Of a stretch of DNA of 15,388 nucleotides, positions 6,917 to 14,352 are shown in pieces (the first letter of the stretch is position 1; every line of letters begins with the position of its first letter). This DNA comes from Bacillota bacterium (GTDB lineage: Bacteria; Bacillota; Bacilli; Alicyclobacillales; SLC66), in the NCBI GenBank assembly GCA_021821185.1, contig JAKACU010000048.1:1-15388 (forward strand), written 5' to 3'. A model generated the notes under the pieces. It searched no databases, was not told where the DNA came from, and saw only the letters and a program-made list of their open reading frames with translations. Both the position numbers and the translations under genes were made by a program.

Positions 6917-7975
6917 TTAATGTAACCGCATAGGCTTACCTGTTCGACTTGACTCATAAATTGCTAAGATAGTTTCAAGTACCTTGCGTCCATCCTCGCC
7001 ACGGACAAATGGCTGTGCGCCCGTTTGTACTGCATTTATCATATCTTGAAACTGCAATCTGTGTGCAGATGATTCCGACCAAAGCGGAGCCACAGATGTT
7101 TCAGCGTTATTTTTTGTCATCGAATTAGCTAAATTCTCTGCTATTACTCTTCGTTCTATTCCTTCAATAGTATGATCTGCTTCATACAAGTACGTTAAAC
7201 GATCACCATCAATGACAGCACTGCCTAGATCTCCAAAAATCTCCAGCCGGGCCGATAGCCCTGGGTACGCCCCGGTTGTCGCCGCGATTGTCGCAAGGAC
7301 ACCCCCTTGAAACTTAACCGTCACAACCGCGGTGTCTTCGGCTTCCATCTTGTGTGCATAGGTACCCGTGAGAGCATAAACCTCATCGACTGAGCCCATC
7401 ATGTACTGCAAAAGATCGATCGTATGAATCGATTGGTTCATTAATGCGCCACCATCTAGTGCCCATGTTCCACGCCAATCTTCACTGTCATAGTAACCTT
7501 GGGAACGATACCAAAACACACTAGCCTGTGCCAAAAATAAATTGCCCAATTTGCCTTTATTAACTGCCTGCTTCACGCGAACTGTGGATTCATCAAACCG
7601 GTGCTGCGACACGACAGACAACAAAACATGGGCACGATTGGCTTCTTCTATAAGCCAATCAGCCTTTTGTAAACTAAGATCGATCGGTTTTTCTACAATC
7701 AAATGTTTGCCAGCCTGTGCAGCATCGACCGCCACTTGAGCATGCATGCCACTAGGAACACAGACTGTCACAATATCTACGTTAGGTAACTCCAACATTT
7801 GATGGTAATCGACAAACCACAATGCATTATAGGAATTGGCTACCTCTTGCGCTCGTTGCGGTATGATATCAGCCACGGCTACTAAGTGAGCATCTAACAT
7901 TCCTGAGATTTCTTGGGCATGTTTGTGACCCACAACTCCGCAACCGATTATTGCAAAACCGAGTTTTTCACTCAT
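6917..7975 (-). CDS. Gfo/Idh/MocA-family oxidoreductase (last gene of the sugar operon)
   Basis: NAD(P)-dependent dehydrogenase of sugars or sugar derivatives. An N-terminal Rossmann domain carries the dinucleotide motif GCGVVG (11-16), an acidic D36 after strand beta2, and the family EKP motif at 95-97 (K96 is the usual catalytic lysine). The C-terminal beta-sheet domain has GGALMNQSIHTIDLL (175-189) with H184 and D187 in the usual active-site positions. Length 352 is typical. It follows the other Gfo/Idh/MocA gene by 21 bp and a purine-rich AGGAAGAAGAG lies before ATG. The two proteins share the layout WxxWxxEGG/DGG and NQxxHxxD but are distinct paralogues. Substrate is unknown; glycoside or inositol oxidation is plausible from neighbours. 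Confidence 0.88.
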   Translation of the reverse strand: MSEKLGFAIIGCGVVGHKHAQEISGMLDAHLVAVADIIPQRAQEVANSYNALWFVDYHQMLELPNVDIVTVCVPSGMHAQVAVDAAQAGKHLIVEKPIDLSLQKADWLIEEANRAHVLLSVVSQHRFDESTVRVKQAVNKGKLGNLFLAQASVFWYRSQGYYDSEDWRGTWALDGGALMNQSIHTIDLLQYMMGSVDEVYALTGTYAHKMEAEDTAVVTVKFQGGVLATIAATTGAYPGLSARLEIFGDLGSAVIDGDRLTYLYEADHTIEGIERRVIAENLANSMTKNNAETSVAPLWSESSAHRLQFQDMINAVQTGAQPFVRGEDGRKVLETILAIYESSRTGKPMRLH

Positions 7976-7996
7976 AGAAATAACTCTTCTTCCTGT

Positions 7997-9178
7997 TTAG
8001 ACATTAAATGATTCGTTTATGTGCGTCATGACATCAGAACGCATGGTTTTGACGATTTTTGAATTTTGGGCTAAGTCTTTCAACATGCGCTCGTAGTCAT
8101 CACCATCAAAAGGAACATCAATCGACTTGTTAGTAAATGATGACAACATAATGCCATTTGCTAACATCAATCCATTCAAGCCCTCTGGACCGTTAGCCGT
8201 CAATTCGTTTGATCCGTTCAGAGTTGCCTCTATGAACCGTTTCGCTACCATGTAGTGCCCTACATGTCCATCCGTTTTAACAGGAATCGAAGTTTCCCAA
8301 TTCTCAACATGCGAAAAGCTTTCTTTGGATTCCACCAAAAACTGCAACATCGATTCTCGATTTCTATAGAATACTATTTTGGAGTCTTCATAAACCAATT
8401 TTCCATGCTCACCTACAATCTCCAAGCGATTGGTACCAGGCGACTCCGCCGTCGAAACAATGAAGTGACCGATCATGCCGTCTTCATGCTCAAAGTATGC
8501 AGTCACCTCGTCCTCCACTTCAATTTGGTGATATTTACCAATGTGAGCGTGGCCACTGATACGGATAGGTAGCCCAAACAACCACTGGTACATATCAAGA
8601 TTGTGTGGGCACTGATTGGTTAGAATTCCTCCACCCTCGCCTGCCCACGTAGCACGCCATGTTCCACTATCATAATAAGCCTGAGTGCGAAACCATGTCG
8701 TATTGATCCAAGTGACACGCGTTAGTCGGCCAAGATCTCCGTGATCTAACAGATCTTTTAGCTTTCGATAAAACGGATTTGTACGTTCTTGAAACATAAT
8801 TCCAAACAATAACTTGGGATTTTTGCTCCTTGCTACGTCAAAAGCCGAAATCATTTTTTTGGCATCGTTTACATGAACGGCGAGTGGTTTCTCGCATAAT
8901 ACATGAACATTATGTGCAAAGGCTTCTATCGAAATGGGTGCATGGTCGTAATGGGGAACCGCAACAATGATCGCATCGAGACCAGAGTTTTGAAGAAGGT
9001 CATGATAGTCGTAATACGCCGTGCTTTTGTAACGGGTGGCAAAAATGTCCGCTTTTTCTTTTACAATATCACATACGCCCACTAAATCCACATGATCCAT
9101 TTTAGATAGATTTTCAGCATGGGTAGTACCAATATTGCCAAGGCCAACCAATCCCACTTTCACTTTCGATGTGCTCAT
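7997..9178 (-). CDS. Gfo/Idh/MocA-family oxidoreductase
   Basis: Second NAD(P)-dependent sugar dehydrogenase of the operon, 393 residues with the start chosen here. The Rossmann motif GLVGLGNIG spans 9-17, CEKPL 95-99 (K97 catalytic), and the C-terminal domain carries EGGGILTNQCPHNLDMYQWL (181-200) with H192 and D195. An upstream in-frame ATG at 9205 overlaps the preceding gene's stop (ATGA) but has no ribosome site. The ATG at 9178 follows AAAGAGGGA (9188-9196) by 9 bp and begins right before the Rossmann strand, so it is preferred. The WRATWAGEGGG...NQCPHNLD pattern is common in uncharacterised Gfo/Idh proteins of Bacillota sugar operons. Substrate cannot be told. Confidence 0.88.
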   Translation of the reverse strand: MSTSKVKVGLVGLGNIGTTHAENLSKMDHVDLVGVCDIVKEKADIFATRYKSTAYYDYHDLLQNSGLDAIIVAVPHYDHAPISIEAFAHNVHVLCEKPLAVHVNDAKKMISAFDVARSKNPKLLFGIMFQERTNPFYRKLKDLLDHGDLGRLTRVTWINTTWFRTQAYYDSGTWRATWAGEGGGILTNQCPHNLDMYQWLFGLPIRISGHAHIGKYHQIEVEDEVTAYFEHEDGMIGHFIVSTAESPGTNRLEIVGEHGKLVYEDSKIVFYRNRESMLQFLVESKESFSHVENWETSIPVKTDGHVGHYMVAKRFIEATLNGSNELTANGPEGLNGLMLANGIMLSSFTNKSIDVPFDGDDYERMLKDLAQNSKIVKTMRSDVMTHINESFNV

Positions 9179-9187
9179 GTTGTTGCG

Positions 9188-9196
9188 TCCCTCTTT
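9188..9196 (-). promoter_or_regulatory. Ribosome binding site that decides the start at 9178
   Basis: AAAGAGGGA on the minus strand lies 9 bp before ATG at 9178. It sits inside the nine-codon extension that would be translated from the ATG at 9205. The earlier ATG lacks a purine-rich site and only touches the upstream stop codon. Confidence 0.75.
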
Positions 9197-9201
9197 CCTA
9201 T

Positions 9202-10011
9202 TCATAGCTTGTTTAGGTATTGCTTCAAGATTCGCAAATGTTTCGGTAAAGCCGTTAATGCCGGTTCAATTTCGGGGTGCCACTTTCTCTCCCACTCGAT
9301 ACATACGTAACGATTGTAACCTTCTTCGATTAATTTCCGAACAATGTTTCTCACTGGAACTTCACCTTCTCCAAATACCACCAGATCCCAACTATCGCCA
9401 TTCCAGCGTGCATCTTTTATGTGAACATGCTGTAATGCAGACTGCAAATTACGATAAGTTTCCTCTATCGTTTCACCCATTCGATACGGGTGATGGGTAT
9501 CCCACAATGCACCTATTATCGGGCTATTTACCTTATTAACAACTTCTCGTACCATGGCTGAATGGGAGAACTCATCATGCGTTTCCAATAGTACAGACAC
9601 GCCGAGTTCTACGGCTCTCGGCGCAACTTGCGCTAGGGCATCAGCAACGTAATGTACAGCCTCAGTTTTACCTACACCCACATCGATTCCACCGCCAAAT
9701 GTCCGAACCATAGGAACGTCTAACTGATTAGCAAGCTCAAGATACCGAAGTAATTCATCAACATTGAACTTACGCTGTCTTTCATCATACGTAGCAAATT
9801 TGGTAGACGCACCCAACCCTACAATTTCAACGTTTGCTTCACGCGCTAACTTAACAATCCGAGTGCAAGTCGTTCTGTCCAAGTCAGATGGAATCACATT
9901 GCCGTCCAATAATCGAATCTCAACACCATCAAAACTAAATTCTGCAGCATGAGAGAACACTTCCTCCATGGACCATTCGGGGCATGCCAAGTTAGAAAAT
10001 GCAATTTTCAT
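9202..10011 (-). CDS. Sugar phosphate isomerase/epimerase family TIM-barrel protein
   Basis: A xylose-isomerase-like (AP endonuclease 2 fold) protein of 269 residues. Candidate divalent-metal ligands sit at the expected strand ends: E143 in LLETHDE, D171 in ALWDTHH, H197 in HVHIKD and E239 in CIEWERKW. The family includes epimerases, isomerases, inosose dehydratase (IolE) and 3-keto-glycoside eliminases, so the name does not fix the reaction. The ATG at 10011 is preferred over the in-frame ATG at 10023: the AGGAG motif directly abuts the earlier ATG and can only serve the later one (12-bp spacer, somewhat long). It lies 42 bp after the other TIM-barrel gene and contacts the next oxidoreductase gene. 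The C-terminal ERKWHPEIEPALTALP resembles many proteins paired with Gfo/Idh dehydrogenases. Confidence 0.87.
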   Translation of the reverse strand: MKIAFSNLACPEWSMEEVFSHAAEFSFDGVEIRLLDGNVIPSDLDRTTCTRIVKLAREANVEIVGLGASTKFATYDERQRKFNVDELLRYLELANQLDVPMVRTFGGGIDVGVGKTEAVHYVADALAQVAPRAVELGVSVLLETHDEFSHSAMVREVVNKVNSPIIGALWDTHHPYRMGETIEETYRNLQSALQHVHIKDARWNGDSWDLVVFGEGEVPVRNIVRKLIEEGYNRYVCIEWERKWHPEIEPALTALPKHLRILKQYLNKL

Positions 10012-10053
10012 GAGATATCCCATCTCCTAGTTTGTTAACGCATACATGGTGAG

Positions 10054-10881
10054 CTATTGCCAGTCTTGGTTGAGTCTTGTCAATAAATGTTTCAAGGCTT
10101 GAGATGCAACTTTAAAAAGATCCGGACCACTAAATCCTTGAAATGCAGAAGCATGGTCCAAATGAGGTTCTAGAGAAACAAACCCATCATACCCATCATG
10201 TAACATGGTTGCGAGTAGTTCAAGAAGTTGGCCATCCCCCTCCCCAGCGGGAACCACATGATGTCCAGCAAAAACGGCATCTTTGATATGAAGATATTCG
10301 ACATACGGTTTAAGTAACGGGAACGCCCGATGAAATGGCTGTACGTCACATTGAACGAAATTTGCAGGATCAAAAACTGCTTTTAGATGATCAGACTGGC
10401 ATGTAGTCAAGATATCCAAGCAACGCTCAGGAATATCTCCATAGATCTGTTTTTCATTTTCATGTAGCAATACTATGTCTGCGGCTTCTGCAAGACGAAC
10501 CAATTCGGACATGTGTGTTAGTACTTCATCCCTATATTGATCAGGCAAGATACTATGTGGCATAAAAAAGGAGAAGACACGAATGAAACGTGTATCTAAA
10601 TACGAAGCAATTGATAACGCTCGCTCAAATCTCTGCAAGTGACTTTCAAAATCATCTGTAATAGCGATCTTACCTATAGGAGAACCAATGGATGATACGC
10701 GAAAGCCTCGTTCCATCAGCGTCTTTCGAACATGTCGTAGTTCCTCATCAGACAGATCTAAAACATTCTTGTTCCATACACCACGAAGTTCTACATGATG
10801 GATAGCCTCCGATTCAAGCACATCCAACTGTTCATCCAGGTTCGGTGAAATCTCATCAGCAAACGCGGAAATGGTAACCAT
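10054..10881 (-). CDS. Sugar phosphate isomerase/epimerase family TIM-barrel protein
   Basis: Second xylose-isomerase-like TIM-barrel protein, 275 residues, only distantly similar to its neighbour. It opens with SAFADEISPNLDEQLDVL, a recognisable N-terminus of this subfamily, then ELRGVWNKNVLDLSDEEL. Predicted metal ligands are E141 in LLHENEK, D171 in VFDPANF, H198 in LHIKDA and E238 in SLEPHL. The frame is open 21 codons further upstream (ATG at 10944, with ATGs at 10911 and 10908). Conserved family sequence begins at the ATG at 10881, which has a weak GGAGAG 11 bp upstream, so that start is chosen with moderate confidence. It could be an inosose dehydratase, a keto-sugar epimerase or an eliminase. 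A 132-bp gap separates it from the permease gene upstream. Confidence 0.85.
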   Translation of the reverse strand: MVTISAFADEISPNLDEQLDVLESEAIHHVELRGVWNKNVLDLSDEELRHVRKTLMERGFRVSSIGSPIGKIAITDDFESHLQRFERALSIASYLDTRFIRVFSFFMPHSILPDQYRDEVLTHMSELVRLAEAADIVLLHENEKQIYGDIPERCLDILTTCQSDHLKAVFDPANFVQCDVQPFHRAFPLLKPYVEYLHIKDAVFAGHHVVPAGEGDGQLLELLATMLHDGYDGFVSLEPHLDHASAFQGFSGPDLFKVASQALKHLLTRLNQDWQ

Positions 10882-11013
10882 TCTATATATCACTCTCCGA
10901 CCGTTCATCATAAATTTTATCCAGATATTTTGATTGCTGAACACTCTTGCTTAAATAAGGGAGATCTCTTTAATGTCTCAATGACCATCTTCACGATCTC
11001 GCATCTCACGACA
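10882..11013 (-). other. 132-bp gap inside the sugar operon
   Basis: This is the longest gap between genes of the operon. It contains the palindrome GAGATCTC (10961-10968), an A/T-rich stretch and the upstream codons of the next frame. No convincing promoter (TTGAGA is followed by a poor TTATTT), no terminator with a U-run and no conserved RNA pattern were seen. Confidence 0.5.
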
Positions 11014-11925
11014 TCAGCCCTTCACAGCTCCATTGGCAAGACCCCCAACAATATATCTTTGAAAGAATAGAAATATCACGACAACTGGCACTCCACTCGT
11101 TAGGCTGGCTGCCATTAATTGCCCCCAGTATACGGTTCCACCAGCATCGCCACTGGATAGATAAGACTGTAATCCTACCGCAACCGTTTGTGTAGCAGGT
11201 GTCGTCAAGACACTGGCAAAGAGCACGTCGCTCCACCCTAGTAAAAATGAGAAAACAAAGGTCACTACCATTCCTGGCATAATCAGCGGCATTACAATAC
11301 GATAGATGACCTGCCACCGGCTACATCCGTCTATCAAAGCCGCTTCCTCCAGCTCAACTGGAATATTCGCCATATATGATATCAGTAACCAACACGCAAA
11401 AGGTAAGGCAAAAGTCATGTAAGTAATGATCAATGTGTAATACTGACCTACCAGAACAATATGTAAAACATTTTGAACGATAATAAAAATTACAAACAGT
11501 GGAAGAAGCATCATGACTTGTGGAATTGTCTGCATCGTAATGAGGGATAACATAAATGACTTTCTGCCCGAAAATCTAAATCGCGCCACTAAGTAAGCAG
11601 GTCCCAAAGCGACAAACGTTGAAAATACACCTGCTCCACCTGCGATAATGACACTATTTAGTATGTTCTTTGCCAAAGGAATCGTATTCCACATCATTGC
11701 ATAGTTGTCCCATGCAATATAACTAGGCAAAATTGATCCACCGCCGACCTCGCTATCCGGGGTTAAAGAGACCAACACCACATAGGCTAAAGGCAGTAGG
11801 ATAAACGCCGCAAAAACCACAATGCCAACAACCCGAATTTTGTTCAACGTCCTCCGGTTACGTGAACCTACATGGTAACCACTGGACATCAGGCTGTTCT
11901 TCTTTATCGCATGTTGTTCGTTCAT
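11014..11925 (-). CDS. Carbohydrate ABC transporter permease (MalG type)
   Basis: Inner subunit of a sugar importer in the cytoplasmic membrane, 303 residues with about six hydrophobic helices (first near residues 32-54). The ATPase-contacting EAA loop EEAALIDGCSRWQVIYRIVMPL spans 193-214. The C-terminus FQRYIVGGLANGAVKG is the hallmark ending of MalG-like sugar permeases. ATG at 11925 follows GGGGGAGG with a 7-bp spacer to GGAGG. Its first base is the last base of the preceding stop (TGATG), so translation is probably coupled. The in-frame GTG at 11928 is less favoured. No ATP-binding subunit is in the window. Confidence 0.92.
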   Translation of the reverse strand: MNEQHAIKKNSLMSSGYHVGSRNRRTLNKIRVVGIVVFAAFILLPLAYVVLVSLTPDSEVGGGSILPSYIAWDNYAMMWNTIPLAKNILNSVIIAGGAGVFSTFVALGPAYLVARFRFSGRKSFMLSLITMQTIPQVMMLLPLFVIFIIVQNVLHIVLVGQYYTLIITYMTFALPFACWLLISYMANIPVELEEAALIDGCSRWQVIYRIVMPLIMPGMVVTFVFSFLLGWSDVLFASVLTTPATQTVAVGLQSYLSSGDAGGTVYWGQLMAASLTSGVPVVVIFLFFQRYIVGGLANGAVKG

Positions 11926-12887
11926 CACATTTCCTCCCCCAAGCGCAACAAACGAATGTAGAAAAATGCTGGTACCAGCATGATGACCAGTGTAATCAAA
12001 GACATCGCCGCTCCTAATCCAAAGTTAAAGGTTTGAAAGGAGGTTATATATATATTCAATGGAAGAACATCAGCCTGCGGTGACGGTGGAGTTCCAAACA
12101 TAATGAATGGCAGTGTGAAATTATTGAAGTGGTTCAATGTAGACAGTAACAATGCAAGACCCAGTATGGGCCGCAACATCGGCAACGTGATCGAAAAGAA
12201 ACTTCGTGTAGAGTTGGCACCATCCAAATACGCCGACTCGTATAAATCTTCGGAAATTCCTTGCAGTCCTGCGAGCACCATAAGGTACACAAACGGCCAA
12301 GATGACCACACATCAGCAATACACATGGCCCAAAAACTATTCGGTCCAATCAACCAAAATGTGTTCTGACTTGCTAAGTGAAGCACCGACAAGATTCTGT
12401 CAATCATACCCCAACCGTTCATGAACAGCATACGCCACGTGATTGCGTTGACGAAAACCGGCATAACATAGGGCAACAAAAAAAGAGTTCTCACAAAAGC
12501 TCTGCCTTGAAATGGTTTATTGACAATTAAAGCAGCAAAAATCCCAATTGGCGTTATCAATATGGTCGTAAGCAATGAAAATGAAATGCTAACCCATAGA
12601 CTTTGAAGAGACGATGCCCCCAACGCATTCCCCTGTTCCAAAGCTGATATATAATTCTTGAGCCCAACAAACGGAGCATGTATCCAATTAGAAATCGTGT
12701 ATTGATCTAGGTTCGTGAAACTGGTATAAATACTCACTAGGAAAGGAGCTACAACAATCACAACCAGCAAAAATAAGGCAGGTAAAATCATCCAATATGG
12801 AGGCCTGTTCCTTTTGCCTTGCAGCTTGTTCCTTGGACGTACGGCTTGCTCAGTTGATGAATCCGCCAATTCGTAGTTTCCCGCCAA
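11925..12887 (-). CDS. Carbohydrate ABC transporter permease (MalF type)
   Basis: First permease of the sugar importer, 320 residues. It has a charged cytoplasmic N-terminus (QGKRNRPP), a first helix near 31-54, further helices, and the EAA loop at 214-238 (DLYESAYLDGANSTRSFFSITLPML region). The sequence order is typical of the MalF/UgpA class without the large extra domain of E. coli MalF. The start codon is TTG at 12887, supported by GAGGG (12895-12899) with a 7-bp spacer; a good ATG alternative is absent before the first helix. It lies 75 bp downstream of the solute-binding protein gene, separated by a stem-loop. It is fused by TGATG to the second permease. Confidence 0.91.
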   Translation of the reverse strand: MAGNYELADSSTEQAVRPRNKLQGKRNRPPYWMILPALFLLVVIVVAPFLVSIYTSFTNLDQYTISNWIHAPFVGLKNYISALEQGNALGASSLQSLWVSISFSLLTTILITPIGIFAALIVNKPFQGRAFVRTLFLLPYVMPVFVNAITWRMLFMNGWGMIDRILSVLHLASQNTFWLIGPNSFWAMCIADVWSSWPFVYLMVLAGLQGISEDLYESAYLDGANSTRSFFSITLPMLRPILGLALLLSTLNHFNNFTLPFIMFGTPPSPQADVLPLNIYITSFQTFNFGLGAAMSLITLVIMLVPAFFYIRLLRLGEEM

Positions 12888-12924
12888 GATATATCCCTCA
12901 TTTACGGAGGATTATTTTCACTTG

Positions 12925-12952
12925 AGTAGGGAAGCCGCTTGACCTCCCCACT
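12925..12952 (-). other. Intercistronic stem-loop after the solute-binding protein gene
   Basis: On the transcript AGTGGGGAGGTC pairs with GGCTTCCCTACT over 12 bp (eight Watson-Crick-only positions plus G-U pairs, no mismatch) around an AAGC loop. It starts 10 nt after the stop codon and is not followed by a U-run (CAAGTGAAAAT), so it resembles an mRNA-stabilising or processing hairpin more than a terminator. Such elements after malE-like genes raise the binding protein relative to permeases. Confidence 0.7.
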
Positions 12953-12962
12953 TCGACTCCTG

Positions 12963-14309
12963 TTACTGCAATGAAGATTGGACCTGCTCATCCGCTGATT
13001 TAAGCAGTTCAGCAATGTTGCTCTCTTGAAACGTATGGGTTGCAATTTGAGTGGCTATACTGTTGGTAACCCCAGCATATACCACTTCAAGATTTCCCCA
13101 AGCACCACTAAACGGTGTGGGATCTGCACCAAGTTCGGATTTAACAAATGCTTTCATCATTGGCGTGTCGAACGCCTTAAAGTTGCTGTAAGCACTCTTG
13201 TTCACTGGCAGGTAGCCCATATGTGTAAAAATCATTTGCTCCTGTTTAACAGCGGTGAAAAACTTGATCCATTTTAATGCAGCTGTGTATTGCGCACCAG
13301 TAACATATTTCGGAATGGCCAAGTCTTGTCCTGATACAATGGTTTGTGCTGATTCGCCATTCGCTGGCCTTGATTTCATGCCGAAAGGTACATCAGGTAT
13401 TGGGGCAAATGCATATTCATTCTTGACCTTCGAAGTTTTCAAAGAAGGAATGGCCGTTGCTGTTTGCAAAATAGCCATCCCTATGTTGCCACTTTCAAAA
13501 GCTGACATCGCATCAGTGCTCTTATACGTAAGATCGTTAGGTGATGCGATATGATACTTGGTAACCCAATCAAACCAAAATGTCAGCGCTTGAATAGATG
13601 GTTTGGAATCTATTGTCGCTGTTTTTAGATTACCCGATAGAAAATTGCCACCCATCTGTCTAGTAAGTTGCCACCCAACTTTCCAAGGATCGTAACTATC
13701 TTCAGGGTCAATTACTGTACCCCATTGATTCTTCGACGGGTTTGTGATCCGTTTTGCATCATTTACAAACTGAGTCCATGTTGTAGGAGGTGAACTAATT
13801 CCAGCCTGCCTAAATAATGCTTTGTTATAAAGCATTGAGAAAGGTAACATCATATCAGGTACACCAATATAGTGACTTGGATTAGGCCCTGACATTTTTA
13901 ATTGTGCAGCAAAAAATTTGTTTTTACCCCCAATCATAGCCCAATCTCTTGAACTCAAAACATGAAACATGTTTGTAGCATAAGCAGTAGGAACCATCGA
14001 TGTTCCAAACTCAAATATACTGGGTCCTTGATGTGTAGCTGCAGATGTCTGAAGTTCCGTGTTCTCCTGTGTAGAACTATTGTAGGTTGAAAAGTTGACC
14101 TTAATTCCAGGATTCTGCCTTTCAAATTCCGGAATAAACACCTTATTATACATAGCCGTTTCTGGAGCTTCGTAAGATGAACTGGTGGCAACAAATAGAT
14201 TCAATGTGACAATCTTTGAACTAGATGTTGCCGCACTGGCAGAAAGCGGAAGTGCAGATGCAACACTCAACGTAATTAAACTAGCAATCGTCTTCTTGGT
14301 TAATTTCAT
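12963..14309 (-). CDS. Extracellular solute-binding protein of the sugar ABC transporter
   Basis: Family 1 (MalE-like) periplasmic-type binding protein, 448 residues, that would capture the imported sugar outside the membrane. The N-terminus has KLTKK, a hydrophobic core (about 8-22) and a signal peptidase I site after ASA (24-26). Typical family pieces follow: a long N-lobe with FIPEFERQNPGIKV, LPFSMLYNKALFRQAGI (an NxxLFxxAGI-type hinge strand), FESGNIGMAI and GYLPVNKSAY near the C-lobe. There is no lipobox and no cysteine anywhere in the protein. Ribosome site GGGAG lies 12 bp before the ATG, a long spacer. It follows the kinase gene by 43 bp and precedes the permease genes. The ligand is unknown. 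Confidence 0.9.
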   Translation of the reverse strand: MKLTKKTIASLITLSVASALPLSASAATSSSKIVTLNLFVATSSSYEAPETAMYNKVFIPEFERQNPGIKVNFSTYNSSTQENTELQTSAATHQGPSIFEFGTSMVPTAYATNMFHVLSSRDWAMIGGKNKFFAAQLKMSGPNPSHYIGVPDMMLPFSMLYNKALFRQAGISSPPTTWTQFVNDAKRITNPSKNQWGTVIDPEDSYDPWKVGWQLTRQMGGNFLSGNLKTATIDSKPSIQALTFWFDWVTKYHIASPNDLTYKSTDAMSAFESGNIGMAILQTATAIPSLKTSKVKNEYAFAPIPDVPFGMKSRPANGESAQTIVSGQDLAIPKYVTGAQYTAALKWIKFFTAVKQEQMIFTHMGYLPVNKSAYSNFKAFDTPMMKAFVKSELGADPTPFSGAWGNLEVVYAGVTNSIATQIATHTFQESNIAELLKSADEQVQSSLQ

Positions 14310-14352
14310 TCACGGATCACGCTCCCAATTGTAATAGTTACATCTGGAACAT

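Noticed and set aside
10953..10981. TTGAGA/TTATTT as an internal operon promoter
   Set aside because: The -10 has only two consensus bases, so it does not stand above chance.
11006..11317. Open frame of about 100 codons overlapping the MalG-type permease gene
   Set aside because: It is in another frame of a well-supported permease gene and its translation has no family features.
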